Source: Mycobacterium lepromatosis (lineage in GTDB: Bacteria; Actinomycetota; Actinomycetes; Mycobacteriales; Mycobacteriaceae). Taken from it: a stretch of DNA of 64,000 nt. The translations under genes were made by a program, and so were the position numbers. Positions 30,113 to 40,369 of the stretch are shown one piece after another (positions within the stretch are counted from its first letter, which is position 1; every line of letters starts with the position of its first letter). Below the pieces are notes generated by a model. The model was given only the letters and a program-made list of their open reading frames with translations, was not told where the DNA came from and did not search any database. The stretch covers positions 62,001 through 126,000 of the forward strand of contig NZ_CP083405.1 of NCBI RefSeq assembly GCF_000975265.2, written 5' to 3'.

Positions 30113-31080
30113 TCACCAGTTGGCACGGTCAGCGTGGTAGGGGATCCGCGCACTGCTCAGACGAGTCGGGCCAGATCCCACACGTGATCGCCCTGGTCCA
30201 CGGTGAGTGCGTTGGCAACCGTTTGTGGCACCGAGTATCAGTGCCACGGATCGAGCCACACCGCAGGGCTGTTGGCGCGGTGCAGCAGCGCTGACACGAA
30301 CTGTTGTTGGTTGACCATTCGGTCCAGGTTTGCCCGCGGTGTAGCCCGAGTGCTGACGTAGCTTAGCGCCTTGCGGCCGTCCAGCTGCTGGCCGCCAGTT
30401 GGCCAGTCGAGGCCGGCCAACGGATCGGTGCTTGGCTCGTCCGGGCACAGGGTGACGCCTCCGAGCGCGTCGACAAGGCTAACGAATCCGCTGAAGCCGA
30501 TCTCGACGTAGTGGTCCAAGCGCAGACCGATAGCCTGCTCCAGCGTCTGGCTCAGCATGGGGCGCCGCCCATCCCAAATGCGGCGTTGATTCTGTCGTAA
30601 CCGTGACCTGGGATCGACACATACGAATCGCACGGTATCGACACCATCGTCACTCGCTTACTCGAGCTTAGCACCTGCGCGTGTACCAACATACATCGTG
30701 TCGGTGCGGCCACTGCCGATCCCGGCGCCGATGGCCAGATCTTGCTTTTGCTCGGCGGTCAGGCCTTGACGGCTGTCCGAACCTACGAGCAGCCAGTTGG
30801 TTCCATGGCTGGCGGCTGGTCGGTTGGGGTAGTCCGTCAGTATCGGTTCACGGTGCAGTGACGTATCAAACCAAAGAGTTCCGGCGACAACGCCGCCCGA
30901 GACGAGCAACCGGTTGATCAGCAGCATGGGCACGACGAGAGCCGGCCTCAGCGGCGTGGTTTCCACCGCCGGTGGACCGGTTTCGCGACGAATTACCTGC
31001 GGGGGCTTCGGCCGGGTTTCCGGCGACAGGATCGGTCTTCGGTGCCGTCGAATATTTGGTGATCAGTTGTTGTTCACTTG
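30113..31080 (-). pseudogene. LytR-CpsA-Psr family pseudogene (Rv3840 type)
   Basis: LCP proteins attach polymers such as arabinogalactan to peptidoglycan. The minus strand gives a proline-rich leader and a membrane helix (LVVPMLLINRLLVSGGVVAG). The LCP domain follows as NWLLVGSDSRQGLTAEQ, SGRTDTMYVG, VTMVSIPCDSYVSIPGHG, DHYVEIGFSGFVSLVDALGG and KALSYVSTRATP. These pieces lie in different frames with stops between (for example at 30658), so no whole protein is made. Position matches Rv3840. Confidence 0.8.
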
Positions 31081-31169
31081 GATAATTTACGTGGTTTTGG
31101 ACCTGCCATCCGGCAAAGCGGCTTACAACTGGTCAAGCATCAGTTACCGTTGGCCCCGCAGCCCGTTAC

Positions 31170-31690
31170 GAAACGGTCAGCTCAGTAACACCCGGATAGC
31201 CTGGTTCCGCCCCGTCATGTCGTTGACTAGCTTATGGAAAGGCAAGCCGGATCTCGGTCCACCGTCGTTGCCTTCTAAGCGGAATCGCACGCGGTAACGG
31301 GGCCCAGGCCCAATGGGCGCACCTGGCCGTGTCGCAGCTACCCTGGAAGCTTGGTCTATCAATCGGGCGACCACTTCGTTGTGAGTGGTTGCCAGGTGCC
31401 AGGATAAGGGTGATTCGATTTCGTCGAACGGATCGGTCGCGCTCATGCAGCAAAGCTTCAACGCTGATGAACTTGGCACTGGATGGAGGTGTCGGTGACC
31501 ACCACTGATGCGATCTCTATCTGCATCAGCGTGTAGCGAGGGTCCTCCCAGTCGTCACGATCGGATATCGGAGTATCCACTTGCAGCACGCTGGATTCGG
31601 ATTCTTGGTGGTGATCAGGTCGACTATCCTGGTCAAAGCGGCCGACAGTGCGTGCTGGTGTTCCCAGCGAACGCATCTACACTTTGCCGT
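31170..31690 (-). pseudogene. Remnant of an Rv3839-like gene
   Basis: Two minus-strand frames, 31676-31458 and 31479-31177, look like real but broken protein (DWEDPRYTLMQIEIASVVV, then MSATDPFDEIESPLSWHLA and GPGPRYRVRFRLEGNDGG). They lie between the LCP remnant and pheA, where M. tuberculosis has Rv3839, a conserved protein of unknown function. Each is shorter than the roughly 258 residues I recall for that protein. The assignment rests mainly on position. Confidence 0.55.
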
Positions 31691-31750
31691 AACGCGTATA
31701 CGTGATTGACCCGAACCCTCCCGTATTTCGTCAGCGTTTCCACCCCCTGA

Positions 31751-31769
31751 TTAGTTAAGCCTACATTAA
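31751..31769. promoter_or_regulatory. IdeR iron-box-like sequence
   Basis: The 19 bases ttagttaagcctacattaa match 13 of 19 positions of the IdeR consensus TTAGGTTAGGCTAACCTAA. It lies between the start of the Rv3839 remnant (minus strand) and pheA (plus strand). Rv3839 is, as I recall, among the genes repressed by IdeR with iron in M. tuberculosis. This may be the old operator of that lost operon. Confidence 0.4.
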
Positions 31770-31852
31770 GCTAGATAGTGAGATGCCTAAATCTAGGTAG
31801 TTTAGAGGCTGCAAGAGTGGTTGGTCGATTCGGCGCCACTAGGGTTGTGAGT

Positions 31853-32815
31853 GTGGCCCGCATCGCTTACCTCGGTCCTGAAGGAACCTTCACCGAGGCA
31901 GCGCTGCTCAGGATGACGGCCGCCGGACTGGTTCCTGCTACCGGCCCGGACGGCTTACGGCGGTTGCCGACCGAGAGTACGCCCGCCGCGCTCGACGCTG
32001 TTCGTGGCGGCGCTGCGGATTACGCATGCGTGCCTATCGAAAACTCTATCGACGGCTCGGTGGCACCCACGTTGGACAGCCTGGTCATCGGTTCGCCGCT
32101 GCAAGTGTTCGCTGAGACAGCGCTGGATGTGGAGTTCAGCGTCGTTGTCAAACCCGGCATCACCGCCGCCGACATAGGCACGTTGGCGGCCTTCCCAGTG
32201 GCGGCAGCGCAGGTGCGGCAATGGCTCGCTACCCATCTAGCTGGCGCTGAACTGCGGCCGGCTTATTCCAACGCCGACGCAGCTCGGCAGGTTGCTTACG
32301 GCCAGGTCGATGCCGCATTGACGTCACCGCTGGCCGCCAGCCGTTGGGGGTTGGCGGCTATTGCCGCCGGCATCGTCGACGAACCCAACGCCCGGACTCG
32401 TTTCGTTTTGGTTGGCCTGCCGGGGCCACCGCCGGCTCGCACCGGAACCGATCGTACTTCAGCGGTGCTGCGCATCGACAACGTGCCCGGAGCGTTGGTG
32501 GCCGCACTGGCTGAATTCGGCAGCCGCGGCATCGATCTTACCCGAATCGAATCCCGGCCGACCCGCACCGAACTGGGCACCTACTTGTTCTTCGTGGATT
32601 GCGTTGGACACATCGATGATGGTGTTGTCGCCGAGGCACTCAAGGCGTTACACCGTCGTTGTGCGGATGTGTGTTATCTTGGTTCCTGGCCGGTAGAATT
32701 GGCTACCGGTCCAAAGGTGTTAGCGCCACCGCTGGACGAGGCTTCGTGCTGGTTGGCCAGGCTGCGTGCAGGCAAACCCGATCAGGCTGCCGAACCACGG
32801 GGAGGCAAGCTATGA
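31853..32815 (+). CDS. pheA: Prephenate dehydratase
   Basis: The enzyme converts prephenate to phenylpyruvate in phenylalanine synthesis. The 320-residue protein has an N-terminal dehydratase domain (IAYLGPEGTFTEAAL, CVPIENSIDGSV, and the catalytic TRF motif in NARTRFVLVG). A C-terminal ACT regulatory domain carries the Phe-binding LTRIESRPTR motif. I start at the GTG at 31853 (VARIAYLGPEG), as in M. tuberculosis Rv3838c; the open frame to 31778 has no family similarity. It overlaps the mutase gene by four bases. Confidence 0.95.
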   Translation: MARIAYLGPEGTFTEAALLRMTAAGLVPATGPDGLRRLPTESTPAALDAVRGGAADYACVPIENSIDGSVAPTLDSLVIGSPLQVFAETALDVEFSVVVKPGITAADIGTLAAFPVAAAQVRQWLATHLAGAELRPAYSNADAARQVAYGQVDAALTSPLAASRWGLAAIAAGIVDEPNARTRFVLVGLPGPPPARTGTDRTSAVLRIDNVPGALVAALAEFGSRGIDLTRIESRPTRTELGTYLFFVDCVGHIDDGVVAEALKALHRRCADVCYLGSWPVELATGPKVLAPPLDEASCWLARLRAGKPDQAAEPRGGKL

Positions 32816-33507
32816 GCGGTCGTTTGGTGTTGCTACGACATGGCCAGTCCTATGGCAATGTCGAGCGCAGGTTAGACACCCGGCCACCGGGAGCGTCGTT
32901 GACGCCGTTCGGTCGTAATCAGGCTCGGGTATTCGCCCAGGCGGCTAGGCGGCCGGTATTGCTTGTGCACTCGGTGGCGATCCGGGCTTCGGAGACGGCT
33001 GCGGTGATCGGCGCCGAATTCGATGTGCCAATCCGCGAGGTTCCTGGCATCCACGAAGTCCAGGTCGGTGAGCTAGAAAACCGTAACGATGACAACGCGA
33101 TTGCCGAATTTAATGCCGTCTACGACCGTTGGCATCATGGTCAGCTCGATGTGCCATTGCCTGGAGGCGAGACCGCCAACGACGTATTGGATCGCTATCT
33201 GCCGGTACTGGTCGACCTACGCATGCGCTATCTCGACGACGATGACTGGAACGGAGACGTCCTCGTCGTCAGCCATGGCGCAGCGATCCGGCTTGTCTCT
33301 GCGGTGCTGGCCGGGGTGGACGGCAAATTTGCGCTGGAAAACCATGTTAATAATGCCGAGTCGGTGGTGCTGGCACCCGTCACCGACGGTCGGTGGAGCT
33401 GCGTGCGGTGGGGAGCCTTGACGCCCCCCTTCTACCCTCCCCCGCACCGACCCGATGCCACCTTGGTGAGCCACGTTGTGACGTTGGGCAGGGACCCACT
33501 GGGCTGA
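32812..33507 (+). CDS. Phosphoglycerate mutase family phosphatase (Rv3837c-like)
   Basis: The 231-residue protein belongs to the histidine phosphatase superfamily. It has the catalytic RHG motif at the start (LVLLRHGQSYGN), a second catalytic His in VVSHGAAIRL, and the supporting Arg/Glu positions (SVAIRASETAAVI, HEVQVGELENR). The substrate is not known, although databases call it a probable phosphoglycerate mutase. The ATG at 32812 overlaps the pheA stop (ATGA) with GGGGAGG upstream, so it is coupled to pheA. It matches Rv3837c. Confidence 0.92.
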   Translation: MSGRLVLLRHGQSYGNVERRLDTRPPGASLTPFGRNQARVFAQAARRPVLLVHSVAIRASETAAVIGAEFDVPIREVPGIHEVQVGELENRNDDNAIAEFNAVYDRWHHGQLDVPLPGGETANDVLDRYLPVLVDLRMRYLDDDDWNGDVLVVSHGAAIRLVSAVLAGVDGKFALENHVNNAESVVLAPVTDGRWSCVRWGALTPPFYPPPHRPDATLVSHVVTLGRDPLG

Positions 33508-33761
33508 TCGGACCTGCTCACATCGCGAGCGCGACCAATTCAGCGTATCTATAGCCGGTACCCGCATAGCTGTCAACGTCACGAAGCTGTTTGGCAATCG
33601 CTCGGGGCTTACGTGGTCCGCCTCCATGCATTCCGGTTGGTCTAGTAGCTAGCCGATTGAATAGCTGATGACTGTTCCATGGCGTCGATTCACGCTTGCC
33701 CGGCGGTCGCGGTAGTCGTCGCTCATCAGCAGTTCATAGCACCGGGCTCAGACAACTACGG

Positions 33762-34122
33762 GCCATGCTCGTTGCAGAGTGAAAAGATCCAGCCCAGTTG
33801 GTATAGTTGATCGTCATAGCCGCCGAAGTGGTGGGCGATTTCGTAGATCCTTTTACCTGGTCGCCGATTTCTTCGTCGGAATCATAGCCATCCAACAACT
33901 CCTCACGGTAGATCGTGATGGTGTCGGGCAGTTCTCTAGTGTAGTCGGAGTCCCGCTCGGTCAATGCCACCCCTTTGTACAGTCCGAGTAGGTCGTCGTC
34001 CTGCAGGTGGCTATCGGCGATTAGCACGGCCACATTGGTCATCGCGGCCGTCAGTAGGTCCAGTGGATTAGTGCATCGGAGACCAGCTCGTCAAACCGCT
34101 GCGGGTCTATCCGCGCAGTCAC
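33762..34122 (-). pseudogene. Zincin-like metallopeptidase pseudogene (Rv3836 type)
   Basis: The minus strand begins with VTARIDPQRFDELVSDALIH, then after a frameshift MTNVAVLIADSHLQ with LLGLYKGVALTERD and TIYREELLDGY. After a second frameshift it reads IYEIAHHFGGYDDQLYQLGW. The last piece should be the HExxHH zinc motif, but the first His is lost (YEIAHH). The family is small zinc-dependent peptidases of unknown role. The frameshifts and the missing ligand show it is dead. Confidence 0.75.
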
Positions 34123-34126
34123 TCGG

Positions 34127-35413
34127 CTAATACTCCAGAGCTGGCTTGGCCGGCAGGGGGATGGACCCTGGCCGGACGGCCGCAGCGCTCCGACATCTGC
34201 CGGGGGTGGGGGAGCCTACGGCAGGTGCGTCGCAGGCAACAGTGAGGCTACGGGAGCCATCGACGCAGGTGACTGCGGAACCGTCACAGTCGGCTGTTGC
34301 TGGGGGAGCGGTGTTTGCGGTCGGCTCGGCGGGCAGGCCGAGTCTCTCCTCTGGGATGTCGGGCGGCGGTATCGGCGGCTGGCTGTTGATCAGCAGGCGC
34401 CCTTTAGCGCTGTTCACTAGCGTGGCCCAGCCACCGTTGCCCAGCGTAGCGCCTATGCTACACGCGACCTTACGGCTGCCCGCTGCCCAACTGGACAGCG
34501 ACAGGGTGGGGTAGATCAGAGTCAGGGTGGTGGTGCGCAGCTCGATCGCCGCCAGATAGCTATCGGTCAGCCGGGTGCATGCGTCCTTGATGAATGTGTC
34601 CTGTTCGGATGCGGCCGGAAGGGCATTCGGGAACCTTTCGGCCAGATTGACCGTACCGGTGACCTCCATTGCGTGCGGCGCCACGCAGTCAACGGGGACA
34701 TCGATCGGCTGGTTGGTCGTAAGGTCGATGCTTAAGCATGTGCCGGCGGGCCAGACCTTGGACTGGTCGATGTTGGCAACTTTGCCCTTGAAGACGACCT
34801 GCTGGTTGTTCGCGCCGGGTAGCTGCAAGCCACACAGCATGCGGCGCTCGCCGCTCTGGCGCCATGCCCGGTCACCGGGCCACAACATGCTGGTGGTGTA
34901 TTTACTGTTGGGATCGAACTTGGTGCCGAGGTAGCGGCGCACGGCCGTCTCGCATTGTTCCTCACTGATCTGTTGAATGCGAGCCGGTGACGGTGGAGCG
35001 GCGTTGGGCCCGTACTCCGAACCGGGGAAAGTTCGCATGTCGATGGACTCGGCGACTTCAAATCGGTGATCGTCGGCGCAGTTGACGATCACCGCGGCGC
35101 GTGGTGTACTATCTGGCCACATTAGGCAATCACCGCTGGTGGCGCGGTTGAACGCGAATTTACTCTTGGCGCCGGTGCTGGGCACCGGATTGCTGTCGAT
35201 ATAGGTGGCTAGCCGTTCAGGCCCGGTCCTAACGGTAGGAATTGCGGTTACCAGTCCACCAATTAGTAGACCGCCAAGGGCGGTGAGTAGCAGCCCTCGT
35301 CGGGTGGCCCTGGCCTGCAAAGTATTCGGTCCCTGGAACTCGACAGGCGGTTGTTCGGCCTCGCCGGTTAGGTCGTCGGCGAGTGCGAGTTCCTCTTCGG
35401 ACGCGTCCAACAT
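34127..35413 (-). CDS. Septum-formation-domain membrane protein (Rv3835-like)
   Basis: The product of about 428 residues has a charged N terminus, one membrane helix (RGLLLTALGGLLIGGLVTAI) and two repeats of the Septum_form type domain with conserved cysteines (GDCLMWPD to RMLCGLQLPG, then GTCLSIDL to KVACSIGATLG). It is probably a cell-wall-facing protein; its role is unproven. The C-terminal tail after GLPAEPT is unlike the long proline-rich tail I recall for M. tuberculosis, suggesting a late frameshift. I start at MLDASEEE (35413); 35422 and 35518 are other in-frame starts. Confidence 0.78.
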   Translation of the reverse strand: MLDASEEELALADDLTGEAEQPPVEFQGPNTLQARATRRGLLLTALGGLLIGGLVTAIPTVRTGPERLATYIDSNPVPSTGAKSKFAFNRATSGDCLMWPDSTPRAAVIVNCADDHRFEVAESIDMRTFPGSEYGPNAAPPSPARIQQISEEQCETAVRRYLGTKFDPNSKYTTSMLWPGDRAWRQSGERRMLCGLQLPGANNQQVVFKGKVANIDQSKVWPAGTCLSIDLTTNQPIDVPVDCVAPHAMEVTGTVNLAERFPNALPAASEQDTFIKDACTRLTDSYLAAIELRTTTLTLIYPTLSLSSWAAGSRKVACSIGATLGNGGWATLVNSAKGRLLINSQPPIPPPDIPEERLGLPAEPTANTAPPATADCDGSAVTCVDGSRSLTVACDAPAVGSPTPGRCRSAAAVRPGSIPLPAKPALEY

Positions 35414-35534
35414 CTCATCCATTCTGGCAGGCCCAACAAAGTTCTTGTGACAAACGTTGCAGATGTACCACTGTTGACCTATTTGTGCGGGTGTTCCGAC
35501 ACGTGTGCGTAGTGTCAAAAGTAGTCTTCAAGCC

Positions 35535-36788
35535 GTGATCGACCTGCAATTGCTCCGGGACGACCCCGACGCGGTCCGCCGTTCCCAACTTAGTCGTGGC
35601 GAAGACCCGGCTCTGGTGGATGCCTTGCTGACAGCCGACACCGCCCGTCGGGCCGCGATTTCGGCCGCAGACTCACTGCGCGCCGAACAGAAGATCGTCA
35701 GCAAAAGCTTGAGCTCGGCATCTGCCGAGGAACGTCCGGCGTTATTGGAGCACGCCAAGGACCTCGCCGGGCAGGTGAAAGCCGCTGAAATCGCCCAGGC
35801 GGAAGCCGCTACGGCGTTCGCTGCGGCGTATATGGCAATTTCGAACGTCGTTCTGGATGGAGTGCCCGCCGGCGGAAAGGACGACTACGCGGTACTTGAT
35901 GTTGTTGGCGATCCGCCGCCGTTGAACAATCCAAAGGACCACCTGGAACTTGGCGAATCACTTGGCCTGATCGACATGCAGCGTGGTGCCAAGGTGTCCG
36001 GCTCGCGGTTCTACTTCCTCACCGGTCGGGGTGCGCTATTACAACTAGGCTTGCTGCAGCTCGCGTTGCGGCTGGCTGTCGAGAACGACTTTATCCCAAT
36101 GATCCCTCCGGTGCTGGTGCGCCCGGAGGTGATGTCCGGTACCGGATTTCTGGGCTCCCATGCCGAGGAGGTGTATCGGGTGGACGATTTGTACCTGGTG
36201 GGTACCTCTGAAGTGCCGATGGCCGGCTATCACTCCGACGAAATCCTCGATCTATCCGTTGGCCCGCTACGGTACGTGGGTTGGTCGTCTTGTTTCCGCC
36301 GCGAGGCCGGCAACCATGGCAAGGACACCCGTGGCATCATCCGGGTGCACCAGTTCGACAAGGTGGAGGGGTTTGTCTACTGTGCACCCACCGACGCCGA
36401 GGTTGAACACCAACGTCTGCTAGGTTGGCAACGTGAGATGTTGGCGCGCATAGAGGTGCCATATCGGGTAATCGACGTGGCCGCGGGCGATCTCGGTTCG
36501 TCGGCTGCCCGCAAGTTTGACTGCGAGGCGTGGGTTCCGACGCAGGGCAGCTACCGCGAGTTGACCTCGACGTCAAACTGCACCACCTTCCAAGCGCGCC
36601 GGCTAGCTACGCGCTACCGAGATGCAAATGGCAAGCCGCAGATCGTGGCCACACTTAACGGCACGCTGAGCACCACCCGGTGGCTGGTTGCGATCTTGGA
36701 AAACCACCAACGGCCCGACGGCAGCGTGCGAGTCCCGCCGGCTCTGGTACCGTTCGTGGGCACAGAGTTGCTAGAGTCGACCCGCTGA
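35535..36788 (+). CDS. serS: Seryl-tRNA synthetase
   Basis: The enzyme charges tRNA-Ser with serine. The 417-residue class II synthetase has an N-terminal coiled-coil arm (about residues 25-110) that holds the tRNA long arm. A catalytic domain follows with [46 protein letters not shown] (motif 2) and [18 protein letters not shown] (motif 3). I chose the GTG at 35535 ([14 protein letters not shown]), as in M. tuberculosis; an ATG at 35505 is in frame but precedes the conserved start. It is divergent from the Rv3835-like gene. Confidence 0.95.
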   Translation: MIDLQLLRDDPDAVRRSQLSRGEDPALVDALLTADTARRAAISAADSLRAEQKIVSKSLSSASAEERPALLEHAKDLAGQVKAAEIAQAEAATAFAAAYMAISNVVLDGVPAGGKDDYAVLDVVGDPPPLNNPKDHLELGESLGLIDMQRGAKVSGSRFYFLTGRGALLQLGLLQLALRLAVENDFIPMIPPVLVRPEVMSGTGFLGSHAEEVYRVDDLYLVGTSEVPMAGYHSDEILDLSVGPLRYVGWSSCFRREAGNHGKDTRGIIRVHQFDKVEGFVYCAPTDAEVEHQRLLGWQREMLARIEVPYRVIDVAAGDLGSSAARKFDCEAWVPTQGSYRELTSTSNCTTFQARRLATRYRDANGKPQIVATLNGTLSTTRWLVAILENHQRPDGSVRVPPALVPFVGTELLESTR

Positions 36789-36806
36789 AGGTGTGATGAA
36801 CGAGGG

Positions 36807-36826
36807 GCTTCTTGCCTTCAAGAAGC
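36807..36826. terminator. Possible hairpin terminator after serS
   Basis: An 8-bp perfect stem (gcttcttg / caagaagc) with the loop CCTT lies 18 bases after the serS stop. There is no T-run after it. Mycobacterial terminators often lack one, so it may still end transcription. Confidence 0.4.
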
Positions 36827-36989
36827 ATTAGAGTGTTACGCGTGGTGAATCCCTCGGGGTGTTGTTGATATCTTTGTGATTGCCCAGCGTGTAGGCGGCG
36901 TAAATCATATAAGCGCCTATAGGCCTCTCGCTTAATTGCCATTCTTGGTAGCGCTCTATCCGGGGTCGTCGGGATTTGATGCAGATAAG

Positions 36990-37745
36990 AAGGTGGTCGT
37001 CTGTTCCCCCCCCCCCTTTTCTGGGGCGCCGCCGAAAATCTTCGTAGTTTCTATGGTTGGCATTGTGTTCTATTGATTTGGTTACGCTGTTGTTTTGGTC
37101 GGCTGCATGTCGATCGCGTCGGGCTTGTGGGTTCTGTTGATTATCCTCAGCGTCTTGCTGACGAACTACCGGCAGGTAGAGTTCGGATCGAAATGTTACT
37201 GGTAGATCTCTCGGATCAGAATGAACCGGAATGATTGCTTTGTGCAGGCGTAAAAGCATAGCGATGACTTGGGTATATCGGTGTGTCGTTATTGACACGC
37301 CACAAAAAGTTGACCTTCACTCTGGCCTACCATAAATTTTCAAAACTTCGAGCGCCATTATACGGTGGACATGTGAGCTACTTAGCTGTTGATCAAAGTG
37401 CTTGCTACGAGTTGACCGGCGCCAAGTAGAAGTGTGGTGGCGCGCTCACCAGTGATCACACGATGAATAACCTGCTCTACGGAGCTACGAAAGCCGCACT
37501 AGATCGAATTGTGCTTGCTGCTGCACACGGACTAGGGTTTCAAGGCGTGCTCGCCGACGTGATCAATTCGGGTCTGGTCGACACCGGCTGGATGACGTCC
37601 GAGTTCTGGACGCGATTAACCTTCATGAAATCGGCCGGACGTTGAGTAAACCCTTAAACATTACCATCTTGGTGCACTTTTTGCTGTCCGATTACGGACA
37701 ATGGGTTAACGGCCAGCTCATTCACTGCAACGGTAGTTGCCCAAA
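36990..37745 (+). pseudogene. Short-chain dehydrogenase/reductase pseudogene
   Basis: On the plus strand, LADELPAGRVRIEMLLVDLS lies near 37150-37210. The active-site helix YGATKAALDRIVLAAAHGLG (with the catalytic Tyr and Lys) is at about 37471, followed by VINSGLVDTGWMTSEFW. After a frameshift, HFLLSDYGQWVNGQLIHCNG is at about 37673-37732. These are classic SDR features in the right order. Stops and frameshifts separate them. A run of eleven C at 37006-37016 lies at the left edge. I cannot tie it to one Rv gene. Confidence 0.75.
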
Positions 37746-38869
37746 GACCAACTTCCTGTCGGAGCTAGTGCAACATGCAGAGAAATTCTGCTATCACTCC
37801 CGTTATGAAACCACTGCTCGTATTCAACTGGGCTAAGTCTCGTCGTCCACCGTTGTAAGTGCTGTGGCGGATTGCGCGTGTCGGCGCTTTCGTCCGATCG
37901 TGGCGAAGTACAAGTCAAGTAGGAAAGAAAAAGTAAAAAAGCTACAAGCAAAAACAGCTATGGGCACCGCATACCACGCCGGCAGCTTTCTACGATGGTA
38001 AAATTGACAGCAAAATTATATTCGTAATGAGTTAGTTATGGCTGCCCGAAAAAACGGTTGTGCTGGCCATCTGCATCCGTAAGAAATACGGATAGCTTCC
38101 CGATCTCTGTACCAAGTTACCCTGCCCGGATACGCCGTGCACAAAGTGTATATTTAAATATCATCCCAGTGCGGTAGCCGCTGTACCAGCTGCGCAATAT
38201 ATGCATTACAGCGGCGAAAACGGCGGTTCTCCAGCAGGTTTTGGCGTAACCCTGTGGGTTTGACGTGATGATCCAGCTGATGACAAGTAGGCCACGGGCG
38301 GCGTGGACAAGAAGCGAGATCATGGGTAGTGCAAGATGCGATGTTATACTAGGGATTACGTGCATTCCCGGTTGCAAGGAGGAGGACCTGTTCCGTTAAC
38401 TGCTTTGACTCAGCAGCTTTATCCAACAGGGCGAGGAACTCCTCGTACCTAGCTTGGAATAAACGCCGAGCTCGGCCGAATTCTGGTCACGTCCAAGGCG
38501 ATCAAGGTCGACCTGAAGAGCAGGCATACGTCAAGTGTTAGCTAGCGGTGGAAGTCCGAGGTTACCCGAATGCGTAACCGCTGAACGAATAGGACAAATG
38601 CCTCGGCGTTTGTACCATCAGATCGCTTCCAGCGCAATTACCTTCGACGTGCCAGAAGGGAAGTGATAGCGGTGCAACGTGATTGCCACGTGATTTAGCT
38701 GGACGGGTTATCGTTATAAGATTCCTGCGGAATTGAGGCAATGTTCGGCAACTCCGCAACTGATGGCCCATTGAGCTGAGGAAAAGGCCGTCATCCCATC
38801 GCCATTGCCTACCCTATACAGATTGCATATCAGTATGTTTCTCGCGTACCACTCCGAACTCCAATAGAT
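37746..38869. other. Decayed DNA, no gene identified
   Basis: Only short interrupted frames occur here, some hydrophobic, such as minus 38377-38117. None shows a recognisable family. I see no RNA gene, repeat or insertion sequence. Confidence 0.4.
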
Positions 38870-39370
38870 CGGTTTTGGAGGTGTGGGAAGCGGCGATGAA
38901 TCTCCTCGCCGTCTAGAGTGATCGATGCGGAATTATCCTGATCCCCCTTAACCAGCTGTCGGCCTAAGAAATGTGCTCGTCAGTCAAACACGTTGAAGAA
39001 CGTGTACAGATATTCGTTGTAGCCACCGATCCGCCAAGACTTAAAGCGCGTGGACAAGAAAATGGTGTTGACCCAGTCCGGCTCGTGATCAAGCGCTACT
39101 GGTAAGTAGCCACTTCGGCGCTATCTCGAACTCGTAGCGCATCTTCATTATTAAAAGTTCGTTCACGCGCGACATATTTCGGAAAGCCCAAAAACACAGT
39201 GTCAAACATGATCACCAATTCGACAAGGGGGCTAATTCTGTCACCTATAACATTGCTTTGCAACGTGATCAGTTCGAACAGCACATGCGATCTCTCTAGC
39301 AGAGGATCGCCTTCCACGAGCTCCCAGCCTGTCTGCTTCGCATTAAGGACGGAAGCCATCTGTTAGGCAT
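38870..39370 (-). pseudogene. C-terminal remnant of a large Rv3818-like protein
   Basis: The minus strand reads KMRYEFEIAPKWLLT (about 39140), EPDWVNTIFLSTRFKSWRIG and GYNEYLYTFFNVFD with a stop, then LDGEEIHRRFPHL near 38890. This looks like the C-terminal half of a large conserved protein ending in a Rieske-like cluster domain (expected RRCPH), as I recall for Rv3818. The Cys of the cluster motif is Phe here. The N-terminal part would extend to about 40.3 kb but is not recognisable. The assignment is moderate. Confidence 0.45.
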
Positions 39371-40369
39371 AGTTGGTGGTGTACGCGGACTGTCTGGTGC
39401 TGAAGATCGCCCCAACTTGCTCGGCCTTGGAGTAGATGGCTCAGCGAATTCAGTGTCCTGCTAACGGATCGACCCGATAAAGTCAGCAAGCCACGGTAGT
39501 GCCCGTGCCTACGTATCGGATCCAGGAACACCATGTTGGGGTGGTGCAACTCGTGGTAAGAAAATCATGGCAGCACCACACAGATGGCCCTCACCTGAGT
39601 TATGTATCGGGGTGCACGATCCATCTGCCATTGGCGTTTCTGGGTAGCGGATACCTCCTCGGCGTGCGCAGGCATGTTGTAAAACACAGATTACCATATC
39701 ACAATCGCACCGAAAGTAATGCAGTAGATGTACCATAGACATGGACGAACTAAGGCGTTAGCTATTTCAAATAGACGGGATGAGCGTAGTTTATGTTGAC
39801 AAAACTTGGCCGTGCAGTCAGAAACCACTAGCGTCGAGTAGCTGATCGGGCCGAAGTCGGGGGTACGCAGGGCTATAGACCGTTAAGTTCAGCTTGCTTT
39901 TGGGGCTGGTCAGGGGGTGCTTGACCGAGTTGGTGGTCTCGAAAAATCAGTGAAACCCTAAATTCCGCAGATTGGTTACTGTATAGTCGGGCACATCAGT
40001 ACCACCGCAACTTTACTTAACATAGTCGGCAGGTGCTCAGCGTGGAAGTTATCCTTGTGTAGATGTAAGACATGCAAGTAGTCGCCATCATCTTAGTGGT
40101 GTTCTAAAAATATTTTAGAGTCCTATTTTTCCTAATTATTTATTTTGTTTTCGGGAAAGGGAACCAGGATGCGAAATAGGTTGGATTGCACGAGGTATAG
40201 TACGGAATGTTGCCCACGTGGGTCTCGATCAAAAACGTTGGCGCAGCCTACGCCTGTGCCCTACACAACTACCGTCCGGTTTCTTCGTATGCTTGTTTAG
40301 GCCGCTGCGATTGGCGGGTATGTGCCGCATCGGGCTTAGCCCGAAGTAGTCAACCTTCGGCCGCCGCAC
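39371..40369. other. Decayed DNA, partly AT-rich
   Basis: No gene is supported. It probably holds the eroded N-terminal half of the Rv3818-like gene on the minus strand. An AT-rich patch lies at about 40085-40150. Confidence 0.35.

Noticed and set aside
36828..37298. 156-codon minus-strand frame after serS
   Set aside because: It spans a C homopolymer and overlaps the plus-strand dehydrogenase remnant. Its composition is random-looking, with no motif.
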